Source: Oxyruncus cristatus (taxonomy: Eukaryota; Chordata; Aves; Passeriformes; Cotingidae). Taken from it: a DNA stretch of 64,000 nt. Made by a program: the position numbers and the translations under genes. Positions 1 to 12,100 of this stretch are shown here, in pieces. How positions within the stretch are numbered: the first letter of the stretch is position 1; the number at the start of each line of letters is the position of its first letter. The DNA lies in assembly GCA_013399855.1 (NCBI GenBank), contig VXAY01003740.1, forward strand, positions 362,917 to 426,916, in the 5' to 3' direction. The notes beneath the pieces were generated by a model, which ran no database searches, was not told the origin of the DNA, and saw nothing but the letters and a program-made list of their open reading frames with translations.

Positions 1-1589
1 GATAATTTGATTAAGTTTCAAAGAGTGATTTTATTTTTTTTTTTTAATCAGACAAGTCTGTTCTACAGCTGCATTTTAACAAAACGTTGTGAAGAGTCAG
101 ACTATTTTGTTAAGCTGCCTTTTAGGTGAATGTATTAAGCCATTTCTGGCCACTATGAGCAATGATGCAGAAATTCCTTCCTAGGAGCGCTCAGGTTCTC
201 CTCATTCTGTGCAGAAACCATTGCCATTCCCTGAAGTAGAGCGTGCTGCATCTTGGTGTATCCATGGATGACCTTACCAGAAATGCTTGCACTTGAAGTG
301 CCACCTGCAACCAGGCATGTCCTTCTTTCCAGGGGACTTTCTGAATCTTTACAATTAGAAAAAGTTTAATAAATCACACTTTTACTAGGCAAGTTTAGCT
401 CACTGCAGAAATAATTCCTTCTTTATTTCCCCCTTTTTGTCTCATGTTCATATCTGTCCTGTGAGTGTAAAGGATTCTGCTGTTGTTTATCTTAACATGG
501 AAACAGTAGTTTATGGGAAGTGTTCCCATAGCTTAGAAAGCAGCTGGGATCCATTCTGTGAAGAAGAGTAAAGACTATTCAGGAAATAGTAAAACTTTAC
601 TCCTGTAGCTGACACCTTGTTTAAACACTGTAGGGTTTGGACACACTCACGGTCAATTTATGACATCAAAAAGAGAAAATATGCAAGCCAGTTTCCTTGA
701 AAAGGGAGTCTGGTTCCCCCCAGATGCCTTCTTTTTGTTGTGCTGCCAGATACAAAGTCAGAAGTTTTGTTCTGTCTACAACAGAAGGTGTCTGGGACCC
801 CTTATTTAACCTCATTGATTAAAGTGGCATTTCTGGTTTTGTTTAACAAATGTGATGGTTGAATTATAGAAGATAGCAACTTAAATACTTTATTTTTCTG
901 TTTTTTCCTCTTTATATGGCCCATTTTATGAATAGTGAATAGTGAATAATGAATAGTGTTCTCCCACCCCCCCAAAATCTAGTGTACTTTAGTCTTCAAG
1001 GCTGCTCCTTTAAAGGCAAGGAATACTAACACTTTGACTCACTCTTCTCTAATAAGAAGCATCCATTTCACTTCCCCCCCACTGATATATTTGCAGTTCT
1101 TTCTAAATAGACATTCCATGAAAAAGAAGTGGGGAAGAATTAAAACTAACTGTGAATTGAATCTAAGTCTACTGAATTTTATTCCCCTATTAACAGTAGC
1201 AGCCCTAAAAGGCTTGCATGAGTGGACACTGTTTAAAGTTAATTTAGCAAGATAAGTTTTATTCTTTATATCAGATTGAAGGTGAGGATATAATTAAAAT
1301 TGTAAGTTGGTAATTTATTCAGGAGAACAAGCCTGACAATTTCAAAGATAAGATATAGATTAGTTATGCAGTTTACTGATTTTCAGTGGCAACGGACATC
1401 TAATTTTAGCTTTATATTTAGACTCAAAAAAGTCTTTTGAAGATTTAAAAATGAACATAAAATTTCCTAGCTGCCTCACTGTAGAGGTACTCAGGTTTTT
1501 CCAGAGCAATAATTTACTGTTCCTGTGAATGCTTCACATAGCCAAAATGCATATAAAAAGCAAAACAAAATTCTGGCAATAACAAGTTC
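1..1589. other. Gene-free AT-rich sequence
   Basis: I see no gene here. The longest open frame is 73 codons on + at 1,034-1,255; it has no recognisable domain and no splice or codon support. The content is ordinary AT-rich vertebrate non-coding DNA with scattered T runs and one small tandem heptamer at 930-957. Nothing resembling a transposable element was recognised before 1,590. Confidence 0.6.
930..957. repeat. Tandem heptamer, four units
   Basis: Four consecutive 7-base units read GAATAGT, GAATAGT, GAATAAT, GAATAGT. One substitution separates the third unit from the others. This is a short minisatellite-like duplication with no obvious function. Confidence 0.85.
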
Positions 1590-1782
1590 TAGGTTAATTT
1601 CTTCCCTGAACGGGTGGTCAGGTATTGGAATGGGCTACCCAGAGAAGTGATGGAATCACTATCCCTGAAAGTGTTCTAAATACATATTGATGTGGCACTT
1701 GGGGAAATGCTTGAGCCATGAATATGGCAGTGCTATGGACTCAATGATATTAGACGTCTTTAACACCTTAATGATTCTATGA
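1590..1782 (+). mobile_element. CR1 LINE, 3' tail only
   Basis: This is the last part of a CR1 non-LTR retrotransposon, reading on +. It contains the conserved 3' untranslated blocks 'gaacgggtggtcaggtattg', 'gtggcacttgggg' and 'tattagacgtcttt', and it ends in 'aatgattctatga'. The same blocks recur in the same order near the end of the copy at 29,695-30,980, so the two are closely related. All coding sequence is missing. Such 5' truncation is the normal result of incomplete reverse transcription from the 3' end. Several substitutions against the second copy show that it is old. The 5' edge is approximate, within about 10 bases. Confidence 0.88.
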
Positions 1783-2087
1783 AGAAAGCCACACAGATGA
1801 AGCATTTAGAAGAACACAGTCTCCTTATCTGTTGAAAAGTTGGTAAGGAAAAAAGTTTTTGGTATATATTCAAATTGTTCTGCAAATTACAGGATTAATT
1901 ATTTTGATTTTCATAGTATTTTGGGCCAGATTGTCTGGTTTAAATACAATCTGCTTGCAATACCTCTGGTTATTTGATTATAGCTTTTAATTGTATTGCA
2001 GCTATGATATTAATTAATATTTTATGTTAAATTAATAATTGATTTAAATATATATATTCACAAATTCTGAAGAGGAATGTTGGGAAC

Positions 2088-2107
2088 TCCGCAGACACAC
2101 CTGCGGA
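2088..2107. other. Small GC-rich hairpin
   Basis: A perfect 7-base inverted repeat, TCCGCAG and CTGCGGA, flanks a six-base loop (acacac). It is followed by a T run from about 2,114. Stem plus T run superficially resembles a bacterial terminator, but that meaning does not apply in a vertebrate genome. It is recorded only as a structure. Confidence 0.5.
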
Positions 2108-2240
2108 CTGTACTTTTTTTTTTTGTCCTTATCTTAGTTTTCAGAGAGTAAAACATAGTTTATAAACATGTTGTAAACAAGAACTGCTTGGTAGGAAATA
2201 CTGAGATCTGCAGGGGCTAAGCATGACCTACTTGACCTGC

Positions 2241-2269
2241 AAATAAATAAATAAATAAATACATAAATA
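2241..2269. repeat. AAAT microsatellite
   Basis: Tetranucleotide repeat of about seven AAAT-type units with one interruption (ACAT) near its 3' end. Short arrays like this are often length-polymorphic. Confidence 0.9.
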
Positions 2270-2990
2270 GTCTCCTCCAGGTATAGACCACAAATGCAAC
2301 TTTCTGCAGTCTTTTTTCAAGACTGAAAAGGGATAAGTTGTAATTCAGAGCTACAGGAAAAGAAGGTTACAATAGAAACCACTATATGACCTTTCTAACA
2401 TACTATTGTAGGATATCTGAGTAGGCATATGCATCTACATAAACAGGATGTTAATCATTCAGACTGTGAGTTGAAGGAGCAGCAGGGACAGAAATTTCTT
2501 GATGTTTTAAATAGCCTGCTAACCACTCAGAGAACTGTCTTTTTATAGAGCAGAAAAATGTATTTTTACTAATACATTGTATCAACTACTTAGAAGAGTC
2601 TTCTGTTGACAATCAGATGAAAAGTGCAACTACCAAACATGCAAATAACAACGAAGGTCATCTCTGTTCCACATCATTGCACCGTCCCTTTTGTAAATGT
2701 GCAACATACCTATCAAATTTTATATGCTTAGCTTTAGAAAACTTTGAAGAGGGAGGTTAATATGCAAAATAGTTAAATTTTCAGTATTTTATGATCAGAA
2801 GGCTCTGTATTCTTTGTCCTTGATTTAAGTTAGATAAAGACGTAGTGGTTAGATTTACGCATAAATGCTGTAGATATTCTTCATAAACAACTGGTCTGAG
2901 GTTGTCACAGTTACAGGCAAAGCAGTGACTGAGATATAATTTTTCATATTCTCATTTTAAATAAAATAAACATTGCAAAACAATGATTAA

Positions 2991-3058
2991 ATTAAACAAA
3001 AGGGTCATAAATTAAACAAAGCGGTCATAATCCACTGTAAACAAAACTGTAAACAAAA
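2991..3058. repeat. Two adjacent short tandem duplications
   Basis: A unit of about 20 bases occurs twice at 2,991-3,029; both copies contain 'attaaacaaa' followed by 'ggtcata'. Immediately after, a perfect 12-base unit (ctgtaaacaaaa) occurs twice at 3,035-3,058. Both units are A-rich, and slippage is the likely origin. Confidence 0.85.
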
Positions 3059-4623
3059 ACAAATTTTAAGTGCGAATTTTTTTTCAGTCCCAAATATGAG
3101 TAAGATTAGAGCCTAAATTATAAAAATTATTTAGAACTTAATACTTGTTCTTCAAAAAGCTCAGTAAATACTTGATTTTAATTTAACTTGGTCTAGATTT
3201 TGTGCAGCAGCTTTCTTTTGTGCCTCATGTGTCTCTGTTTCTTCCAATCAAACCCCCATACCACATGCTCTGCAATTCCTCCTGTTTCTATTTCATTCTT
3301 CTGAGAACTGCTCAGTCTAAGTACATTGAGAACACTGTGACACATTTCAAAAACATGAATTTAACCCTTAAGTGTCCTGTGATAAGCTGCATAAACTCAG
3401 GGATATGTTCTCTCATAGCCGTGTCAATCAACAGATGCTTCCTCGGAGCTGCCACTGTCCTGAAGTGATGATAAAGCATCCCTTCCTGAACTAACCAATG
3501 ATGCACTGTCATGAAGGGGTTAATTACCATCAGTTATGTACTCTACTTAATGCCATTTTTCTCATCTGTTCTCTCTCTGCCTTATGCACACGCAGCATTT
3601 CATAAATGAGAAGAGGAAAAACTTTGGACAAAATCTTTTTATCAAAACCACTAGAGTCTGGACTACATGTGCGTGGGTATCTAAAACCTCTTGCCTTCCA
3701 GGGCAGTGAAAAAGTTAAGACCTTTAACAGATGAAAAATAGATTCCAGTATCTTCTTTGCTATTTTGTTGCTGTAACAGTTAACTGTAATCATGCTCCTT
3801 AATTTATTTTTCATTTTCATTCAGTCGAATAAACCCTGCAGGTTTATAGTTCCATGGCTGATTGTATGTATGCATATATGTATGTCTGTATATGTGCATG
3901 CATTATTCAGAACCTAAAACCATATGGAGAATTCTTCTTTCTTAGGTACTTTTTTTTGTACCAGGAAGTAGTAAAAAGTTTTGAGATGTTATTAAGTCTT
4001 TAAGTTGCAAAATCTAGATTCCACCTTAAAAATGTTCCATACTGTATGTTGCATAGCCTGGGGTTCTGACTAGCTGCCAAATATCTATCAGAGAGTGATT
4101 TATGATATATGATATGTTCCTCAGCCCAAGTGGAGACTGTTTAGTTGAAACATGAGAAAGGAGAGGCCTTGTGCTCTCAAAACGATGATGACAAGTTTCT
4201 GTTTGGCTTTCTGAGGGAACATACAGTACAAAACGTGCCATATTTTATAACACCAAAACTTATGTAAGGAACAAAACTAAATTCACTTAACCCTTGGTTT
4301 CATTAGTTTTTCTTTTTTTTTCTTTCTATTTCTTCCTATTGTAAGAAGCCCATTTTTCTTTTGTTGTTTGCGGGGTCTGTAAAATAGAATCACTGCGGCT
4401 TAGTTCTGAAAATTAAAATATTTTCAATGGCTAATAGCTGTGTTAACATACTTTTAAAATGAGATTTCAGGCATACCATTTAAATTTTGCATGTACTTCC
4501 TTTTCAACTAAGGTAGCTAAGGTCTGTGTTACGATTTCTGGGGCATTTTATTCTGAAAAGAAGTACCTCTCTCATGCAGTTTTTGGGATCCACACTGTAA
4601 TGCACCTGGGTAGAAAAATATGG

Positions 4624-4640
4624 AAAAAAAAAAAAAAAAA
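4624..4640. repeat. A17 run
   Basis: Seventeen consecutive A bases followed by a G and five more A. No upstream retrotransposed body could be recognised, so it is not called a poly(A) tail. Confidence 0.9.
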
Positions 4641-7426
4641 GAAAAAGCTGCCTGTTTAATCTCGGTAATGTGTCTGTTTCAGTTAGACGCTAAGCCACCA
4701 CAGTACCTAAGTACTAAAGTACAGCATGGAATAGAAACAAACTCAAACTCATATTACCCAAAGGAGACTGGGTTTACTTCTTCATGTCATATTTTCTTTG
4801 CGTGTCCTCTCTCTGCATTTGTTATTCTCCATGTTTTGCTGTGGCAGAACAGTTGATATGGAAGGCTGGTTTTATACAGGGCAGTGAAAATGGTCAGCAT
4901 GCTCTGATCTCAAGTAAAGCTTTTCACAGCTGCACAGCAAATGTATGTCATCTTCAACATTTTGTATCTATGATACATGGAAAGCCTCTGCCCACTCAGA
5001 AGGTGCAGCAAGCACATACTATGAAATAATGTAACCTCTGTTTACAAAACGTTGCAGCTCAGCATCTGAAAACCCCCTCCCACCTTTTAAATCTAAGAAG
5101 CCTAAATGCGGAAGGAAACAAATACTTTTCCTGTCTGTCTGCAAATGAACAATTATGGCAAAGGCTATATCTAGCCTGGGGAATCCAGGACTGCTTTCCA
5201 GGTCTACTATGACATTGTTCCAGCTCTCTATCGAAGCGAAGACCCAGAACCGGGATAGCACTATTTGGTCTGGACTTTTGCCGAAGGATATGGGCCCAGT
5301 AGAGCTAGGGAACACTTTAGCCAAACCCCAGCCCCAGCAGCTGTTAACATAGGATTGTGGCATGTGTGATAGCACCCGTCCTCCACTCAGTCCAGATACA
5401 GCCAGGAAGATAGAGTAACATACATATCAAGAAACTGCTAGCAGCAAAAGAAGCTTACTTTTCCTATCCCGAGTCCTTGTAAGGTTCTTAAACCCAGAAC
5501 TTTATTTCTATAAAATTTATTGAAGACATAGACAATGCCATGTATGTGATTAGCGGTTATTTGGAGAAGCTGCAAATCATGTGGATTTGAGAGGTCACTT
5601 TGGTCTCAGCCCATTGAGGATGTCAGGATGAAAGATCAGGCTTTTATGTTGAATGTGCAGAAAGGGGAGTCAGTGGATAAAGAACAAGCTCTGATCTCTG
5701 ACCATTAAGACAGGGGAGGGAGCAGGTAAAATAAACTATGACACAAGTATGTTTCTGTTTACATAGAATATTTTTCTTGCTCAGTTAGAATTATATCTCT
5801 GCGAAGGCAATTTGACTAGCTAGTCAATAGCTGAAAAAACCCAATCAGCACCTTCTGTTGAGGATGACTATGCTTTCAATTCCTGAGTCAACATGCTTCA
5901 TGCTCAGTTATTGGCCCCTTCTGGATATGTGCAGGTCAACAATTCAGGAGAGCCCCACTCTGAAGGCTTCTCAAAAATACTGCTTTTTCTGTTGTTAACC
6001 ACAAGTCCAGGCATTGAAAGCTGTTGTGGGGAAATGCAGCTCATTGTAAAAGATGCAACCCAGAAACCTAAGAACTATGTACATGCCTAGAAGGTAAGAA
6101 ACTGTTAGTTTGGGAATATTCCATCACTCAGGGCTGTGCAGCTGCATGGTTTCACTGCGTACATCTCCCAAAACTGGTACTTAATGTGACATTCTTACCT
6201 TAATTTGAATCTTGATATATTCTGAAATACATCTTTAGGAACTTGTGGCTTTTAAAAGTTCTTTCTCAAATGTTACCTTAGTTGTTGTCACGTATTGCCT
6301 TTTTGAGAAAAAAAAGAGGACCCTGAGTCTGTGCATACTCACTGCACCTGAGATATGTGTGAACGCACAGAATTTTGACAGAAAAAGAAACCAAAACTTT
6401 CCAGCACTTAAGAATGGATTGACAGAGAGAGACATAAGCCTGTGAATAGAATAATTTTCTGACCTGTGACCACTAAAAGCCTTCATAATCTGAATTAATC
6501 CTTCTTCCTGTGTGGGTTTATAGTTAATACAGAGTAACAATACTGCACAAACCACTGCTTAAGCTGTTGTAGAGATCTTATCTATCTTGAAGTCTTTACT
6601 TTCTTGTGTTCAATCAGGCACAACTACCATCATTTTCTGTAAAGCAACCCAGCCTCTTCTGCCACAGGGATGCAAACGTGCCCCGGATGTTTTTTATCTG
6701 GAACATCCACAAGCAGGCTAACAGCAGAAAATGGAGTCGCTAATAGAAAATGCATAGTCAGGTTCTGAGAATTCTGGAAAGTTGTTCTGATTGCTTTTCC
6801 ACTATATCTCACACTGTTACATCAATATTTGATGTCCTGAAATGATGATGTTTTATAATCAGAGTAGCAGTCTGCCTATGGAATGCTAACTAGTGACTAT
6901 TTTAGACTGATTTCTGAAAAAAAAAAAAAAATGAAATAGGTTTCAGAATTCTCAGTCTGGGGTACGTGAGTATTATTTGTTTTTTTACTGACAGTACCAA
7001 AAAGATCTAGTTGTGTTTAAGAGAACGCTGTAAGTTGGCTGGTGTCTGCTCTGCAAAACTATTACAATATGAAAACTGCTGAATGTTATGGGTTGACCAG
7101 CAACTTTTCCTCACCTGGGAATAATCTGTTGCTGGTTTAAACAACCCTGTTAATGTTAAAATAATTGTTCAAGACATTTTCTTACGCTTGGATATTCAGA
7201 GTAAGTGCTGAGACTTGCAACTTGGCTAGCGTCAGCAGCAAGCAAACATCCTGTCAAAAATGCCTGGCACTCTGTGTTCCTGCATGATTGGCAGGAAACA
7301 GTGTGTTTGGGGAAAGGGAAGATGGACACTACAAAAACTATAAACTTGTTTTCCTGAAACAATAGCATGATACAAAACCAAGGGAGCCTTTTATTAAAAT
7401 ATTTGCTGTTAGATTAATGTGTTGCA

Positions 7427-7457
7427 GGGGTAAGTGGGGGGAGGGATGGGGAGAGGG
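7427..7457 (+). other. G-quadruplex-like motif
   Basis: On + there are five G runs of 3-6 bases separated by loops of 1 to 5 bases: GGGG at 7,427, GGGGGG at 7,436, GGG at 7,443, GGGG at 7,448 and GGG at 7,455. This satisfies the usual four-run G-quadruplex pattern. No promoter or gene start is visible beside it, so any role is unknown. Confidence 0.6.
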
Positions 7458-8797
7458 TGTGATTACTCAATTCATAACTGAGGCTTAATATAACTGACAC
7501 ATTTTCTTGTAGGCTGTGCATCAGCCACACTTCAAAATGCATGGAACTGAAAGCACCCATCCATACTGCCCACAGGGTACACTGCACTGGCACTAGTTGC
7601 TACATTAGCTTGGTCTGTCTTCACAATCACTGGGCAATGCAGATCTCCTTCTCCTTTTTGTATCTATCGCAGCTCAAGCTGTAAGGAAGACCAGGCATTT
7701 TTGTCTCACTAGTGCCACCCTGGCATTGTGCAGGAGGTTAGCTTTAATCTGTGTGGCACTGTATACAAGTCCAGCTGGCCAAAGCTGCACTGTGCGCGTG
7801 CTGAACAAGTATGTTTTCCAGCTGCCTGGGCAGCATCTCCTGTCAGTCTCCAAAACTCTTAGTGCTGTTCAGTGACCTGAAAGCTCCTATGATGAAGAAA
7901 AGTGAAAAGTTCTTCCTTAGACTGCACTCCTTCAACCTGAACATCTTCTGGCTTTCTCTGATGCCTTCCTCCTGAAAAGCAGACTGAAGCAATTTAGGAG
8001 TTTTATACATCTATCCAGGCAGCCAGACAACTAATTTAGCCATCTACACAGCAGACAAACAGGTAAGGCTTGTCAGGAGGGGATTGCTGAATCAGACTGT
8101 ATTTGAAGAACAGTCAAAACTGGGAAGTGGAGTATACCTTTTTTTTTTATTTTTAATTTCTTCCCAGAAAGCATTTCTAGACATATTTCTACTCGTTGGT
8201 GAGACCCAAAAGCATCTTCTGAAACAACCAAAGTAAATTGCAGCTAGTTCTGAAAAAAAGGATTCAAAACATGCAAATGATGACCAAGAATGAGATGGTG
8301 AAAGTGCGAATCCTCTGATGGAGCTTTGCAGAGAACATGGGAAATCTGTGAAATCTGTTGTATTTGGCTTTCTCTTCTACTTCATCCTGAGTTCGTTGAC
8401 TGCCAGTGGAATAAAAGAAATCATACAGTTGTGACTTCTCTATCTGGTTGTTATAAACATAAAAATTCAGAAATCAAAAGAAGCTTTCAATAATTTTGGG
8501 ATGGAAAAGAATATATCAGTAAATTATTTATAATTTGTTCAACTGTTTTGAACAAATTTTTTGTTTTATGCTACTGTGAAAGGCTCTTGAACTAAAATAT
8601 GTCATCCTTGTGTTGATGACATTTCTAGCAGCTTAATATTGATGGCGGTTCCAGCAAGGAGCATAAGGAATTTTTGTCAGCAAACTTAAATAATATTGAG
8701 AAAGTTGAGCTTCTGCTCATTGGTCAGAAATAAGGACACTTGTGTTGCCTCACAGTGATAGACCCAATGCAAAGCAGAACTTCTCCTGGTGTGTATT

Positions 8798-9132
8798 TGT
8801 GCTGGTCTTACATGGGGTAGAGTTAATTTCCTTCCTAGTAGCTGGGATGGGACTGTGTGTTGAATTTGTATCAGAAAAAGTGTTGATAACTCAGGGATGT
8901 TCTAGTTACTGTTGAGCAACACTTATACCTTCCTGCCCATGGGAAGCAATGAATTGATTCCTTGTTTTGCTTTGCTTGTATATGCAGCTTCTGCTATACC
9001 TATTAAAATGTCCTTATGTCAATCCTTGAGTTTTTTTGCTATTACCCCTTCAGTTCTCTCCCCCATCCCACTGTGGGGGAATAAGTGAGCAGTTGTGTGG
9101 TGCTTATTTGCTGACTGGGTTAAACCATAACA
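8798..9132 (+). mobile_element. Solo LTR of a bird endogenous retrovirus, internally deleted
   Basis: This is a retroviral long terminal repeat on +. It begins TGTGCTGGTC and ends with 'ctgggttaaaccataaca'. I recognise in order: the 5' block with 'agagttaatttccttc' and 'tagtagctgggatgg', then 'cagggatgttctagttact', then 'cccatgggaagc', 'ttgctttgcttg', a polyadenylation-type ATTAAA near 9,002, and the 3' block with 'ccactgtggggg'. The middle of the LTR, between about 8,930 and the 'cccatgggaag' block, is missing compared with the copy at 54,695-55,276. That missing part includes the segment that should carry the promoter. No primer-binding site follows it, no polypurine tract precedes it and no internal viral genes are present, so it is a solo LTR left by recombination. 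The five flanking bases on the two sides (GTATT and AAATT) match only partly. The class (ERVL-like) is inferred. Confidence 0.8.
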
Positions 9133-12100
9133 AAATTGAGTATTTCTCTGGAATTACATGCTTTCCACCCACGGAGGATATGCTAGCCATGCAAGAGCTA
9201 TTATGCTTTAAAAATGGCGTAGGTAACTTGAAATGTGTAGAAGAAAACGCTGAGGAGAGACAAGAGTTACAGCTTATGGAAGTCACTGGAACACATCACC
9301 TCCCTGGACACGAGTATATTGCCATACTATTGTAAAACTTTAAAAGATTGTCTGATGTGCTGTGTCTAGAGTTCTGTTTTTCCTGTGCAGATGAGGCATC
9401 TACATGTCCATGGATCACTGGAGAGACATTTATTCCCTTAATTATAGGCTGATGAACTAGATGTTGTAGGTAGGTTGGAGGGGATGAGGAGAATCCAGTC
9501 TAACTCCAGTATTGTTATTTCTCCTCCACATGTCTTAACCTACAAACAATTCATACACAGCATAAAACAAAGAAACCAGTCAACCTTAACCAAACTGACC
9601 CTACAGCTTCATTGTTGCCAGACCTTAGTCATGATGAGGACAGTAAAGATCCCATAGGAGGAAAGGATAGTGTAATTCTTATTCTGAAAAGTTGGTATGG
9701 TAATCCTTCCGCTGGCGTGGTTACTCCTTTTTAATGCAAATCTCTAGTGCGTGTTTGGATGTCACATTGCAGACATGGCAGTAATTTTGTCTCGATTTGT
9801 CTACATGTCCTGCAGCCCATCACAAAGGTGTGAGCAGGCATGGCCCACTGTTGAGCATTACAACAGGCTACTCTTGGTCCACAGAGTCTACAGTAGCTTG
9901 GAAGATGTGAGTCAAGCTTGCTACCTAAAGGAGTAACTAGCACTAGTGCAACTGTAGGACTCAATTTAGTTTGGGCTGGCTGAAGCTTTTTCTTTTTTTC
10001 TCCTGACTCAAGCTTATGAATGTTTTGCAATTTGTTTATTGCAAAGACCTGGCCTAGAATTTACAACCATTTTGTTTCATTTTGAACAAACACAGCTCTC
10101 CTACAATGTTCTCCACCCTTAATTAAAAGTCTTGTCTATAGTAAAAATATTTTCCTCCTAGGGAACTGGTTAGCTGGTGTAGAAGCTGAATAAAAAAAAA
10201 AAAAAAAAAATTGAAAGTAAAAACCAGAAGCAAATAGTATTTCAAACTTGAACAAATATCAATGAGAGAAACTGCATGTAGTCTTCATCAGTCATAGTAA
10301 GAGATTTCTCTGTGAGTGGCATTTAATTTAATGATTTCACAAATGGGTGGGGGCAACTCCATCAATTTTTGGTGAGTTGACAGGCTCATTACATTTATAA
10401 TAGGCAGGACTTGATCCTACAAATCTTACTCACCAGAGTGAAAAATAGTTTGAGGTAATGCCATTGTTATGTGCAAAATAAAGGAGAAATAAAGATCAAA
10501 ATAAAATATTTTTCCTCATTTTTTTCAAGTTTACCATCAACAGAATATTTCTGAAGCTGAGGAAGGAATGCTCTGAGACACAAATCAGTCTTCTCCTTTT
10601 TCTGATATATTCTTGAGGTAAAAAGCAGAATAACAATAATAAAACCAATAATGCACAACTCACTGGATAAGTAGATTATTAGTTATGCAGTATGTTATGA
10701 AAAAGCAATAATGTGAAAGTGACATAATCAAATACTTACACCCTGCAACAACGGAATTAAAACACTCCAATATCTTGCAATGATATCTTTTTGAGAGGCT
10801 CTGCTTCTCCATTTAGTGTTTTAACACAGGGAGAAAGTAAAATTCAAAATATCACCAGGCTGCCTGTGCATCAAGTGTCTTGCTGAATGCCCTTCTGTAG
10901 TGCACTGCTGGCATGAGAGGTGGCAGCTGAGCAGTGTGTAGTGAGGACTGTAAATCAGTTTCCTCAGATCCTGAGGAAACAACCTCATCTTCACTGCTCT
11001 AATTCTGTCCTGGGCTGAGAGGTAAAGTTTGATGACATATATAAAAAAACAAATCAACATTTATTATACTTTCTTTAGAGCCTTAGAGTATTTTTAAAGC
11101 ATTTTCATCTCAAAGAAGACCACAATTTTTTGTGCTTAACTGAGAACAGACCTCTACAAGGATGAGAATTATCCTGTGCCAGCTGTGGTACAAAAGAAGA
11201 TCATGGAAAAGAGAGAGAAGAGAAGGAAAGGGGGTTGAAGATGGAGCATAGGCATAGAGGAGTACAGTTGAATTTGGTCAGGACACCCAGATTAGTAATC
11301 CTGGTAAAAATTACCTCAAAGTCTTAAATAGGAAAGACAGTTTTGCATTTCATACTCAAGAGGGAAAATAATTATCTAGTTCTGAGAATCAACATATGAT
11401 GTCATGAGGCATACTGCAGGGCATGCACTATCCTACAAAACACTTTTTTGTTCAGGAACAGTACAGTAAAGATGCATGTTAACTGAGGAGCCACTGTGTG
11501 AGCTTTATTTTATGGCAAATCCTTCCTTCATAAATTGATAAAAAAGGCTGATTTACTTGTAAAGTTTAAATCTATTCTGATTAGTGATCATCACTGAAAA
11601 TACTACAGCAGGCAGGAATTAGAAGGGAAGGAACCAGTTTCCTATTTGTCTTTAAAATAATAGGCATTGGACACCTGGCAGTCCATAAATACTGTGACAC
11701 TATGTGATGGCAAACATGGGCACAATGCAGTGCTTATTCTCAGTTGGAATCCATCTGTACACTACAGTAGTAAGACAAAAGAGGATTGTTAACACTTAAA
11801 GGCACCTTGACGCAGTCATAACACTTGAATGTTTTATTAATTGCCCCATCTGTTAAGTGAGAAGTTTCTGACATAGGTTGGTACATGCTCTTAAACCCCT
11901 TGGTCTGCTTCCTATTGGTTCCACATGTGTTTGTATTTGTTCTCAGTAGGCAAAGATTCCAGAGAGAAAATGAACCGCTGCAGATCGATTGCAGTATCAG
12001 TCATGCAGAAGACATGGTAATACATGCCACTTCAGTCTGGTTTGCTGTTAACCCCTCCAACACAGAAAAGAAAGTAGTGGATGTGGGGTTGGAAGAGAGA

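Larger units (their letters stand above)
1783..8797. other. Gene-free unique-looking sequence
   Basis: About 7 kb without a recognisable gene. The longest open frames are 118 codons (minus, 5,019-5,375) and 106 codons (minus, 6,235-6,555); neither shows a known domain or flanking signals. The stretch holds an AAAT microsatellite (2,241-2,269), small tandem repeats (2,991-3,058), a 17-base A run (4,624-4,640), a small hairpin (2,088-2,107) and a G-rich motif (7,427-7,457). A moderately GC-richer patch near 7,540-7,860 could not be identified. Confidence 0.55.

Noticed and set aside
2088..2120. Stem-loop followed by T run, like a rho-independent terminator
   Set aside because: The window is vertebrate, where this signal has no such role, and no transcript ends there.
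6005..6093. Possible exon ending at 'agaaggtaaga'
   Set aside because: The open frame stops three bases before the putative exon end and the acceptor (accacaag) is poor.
6840..6915. ATGATGA followed about 70 bases later by CTGA, resembling C and D boxes of a snoRNA
   Set aside because: The terminal stem is only about three base pairs, no internal C'/D' pair is clear, and such short boxes occur often by chance.
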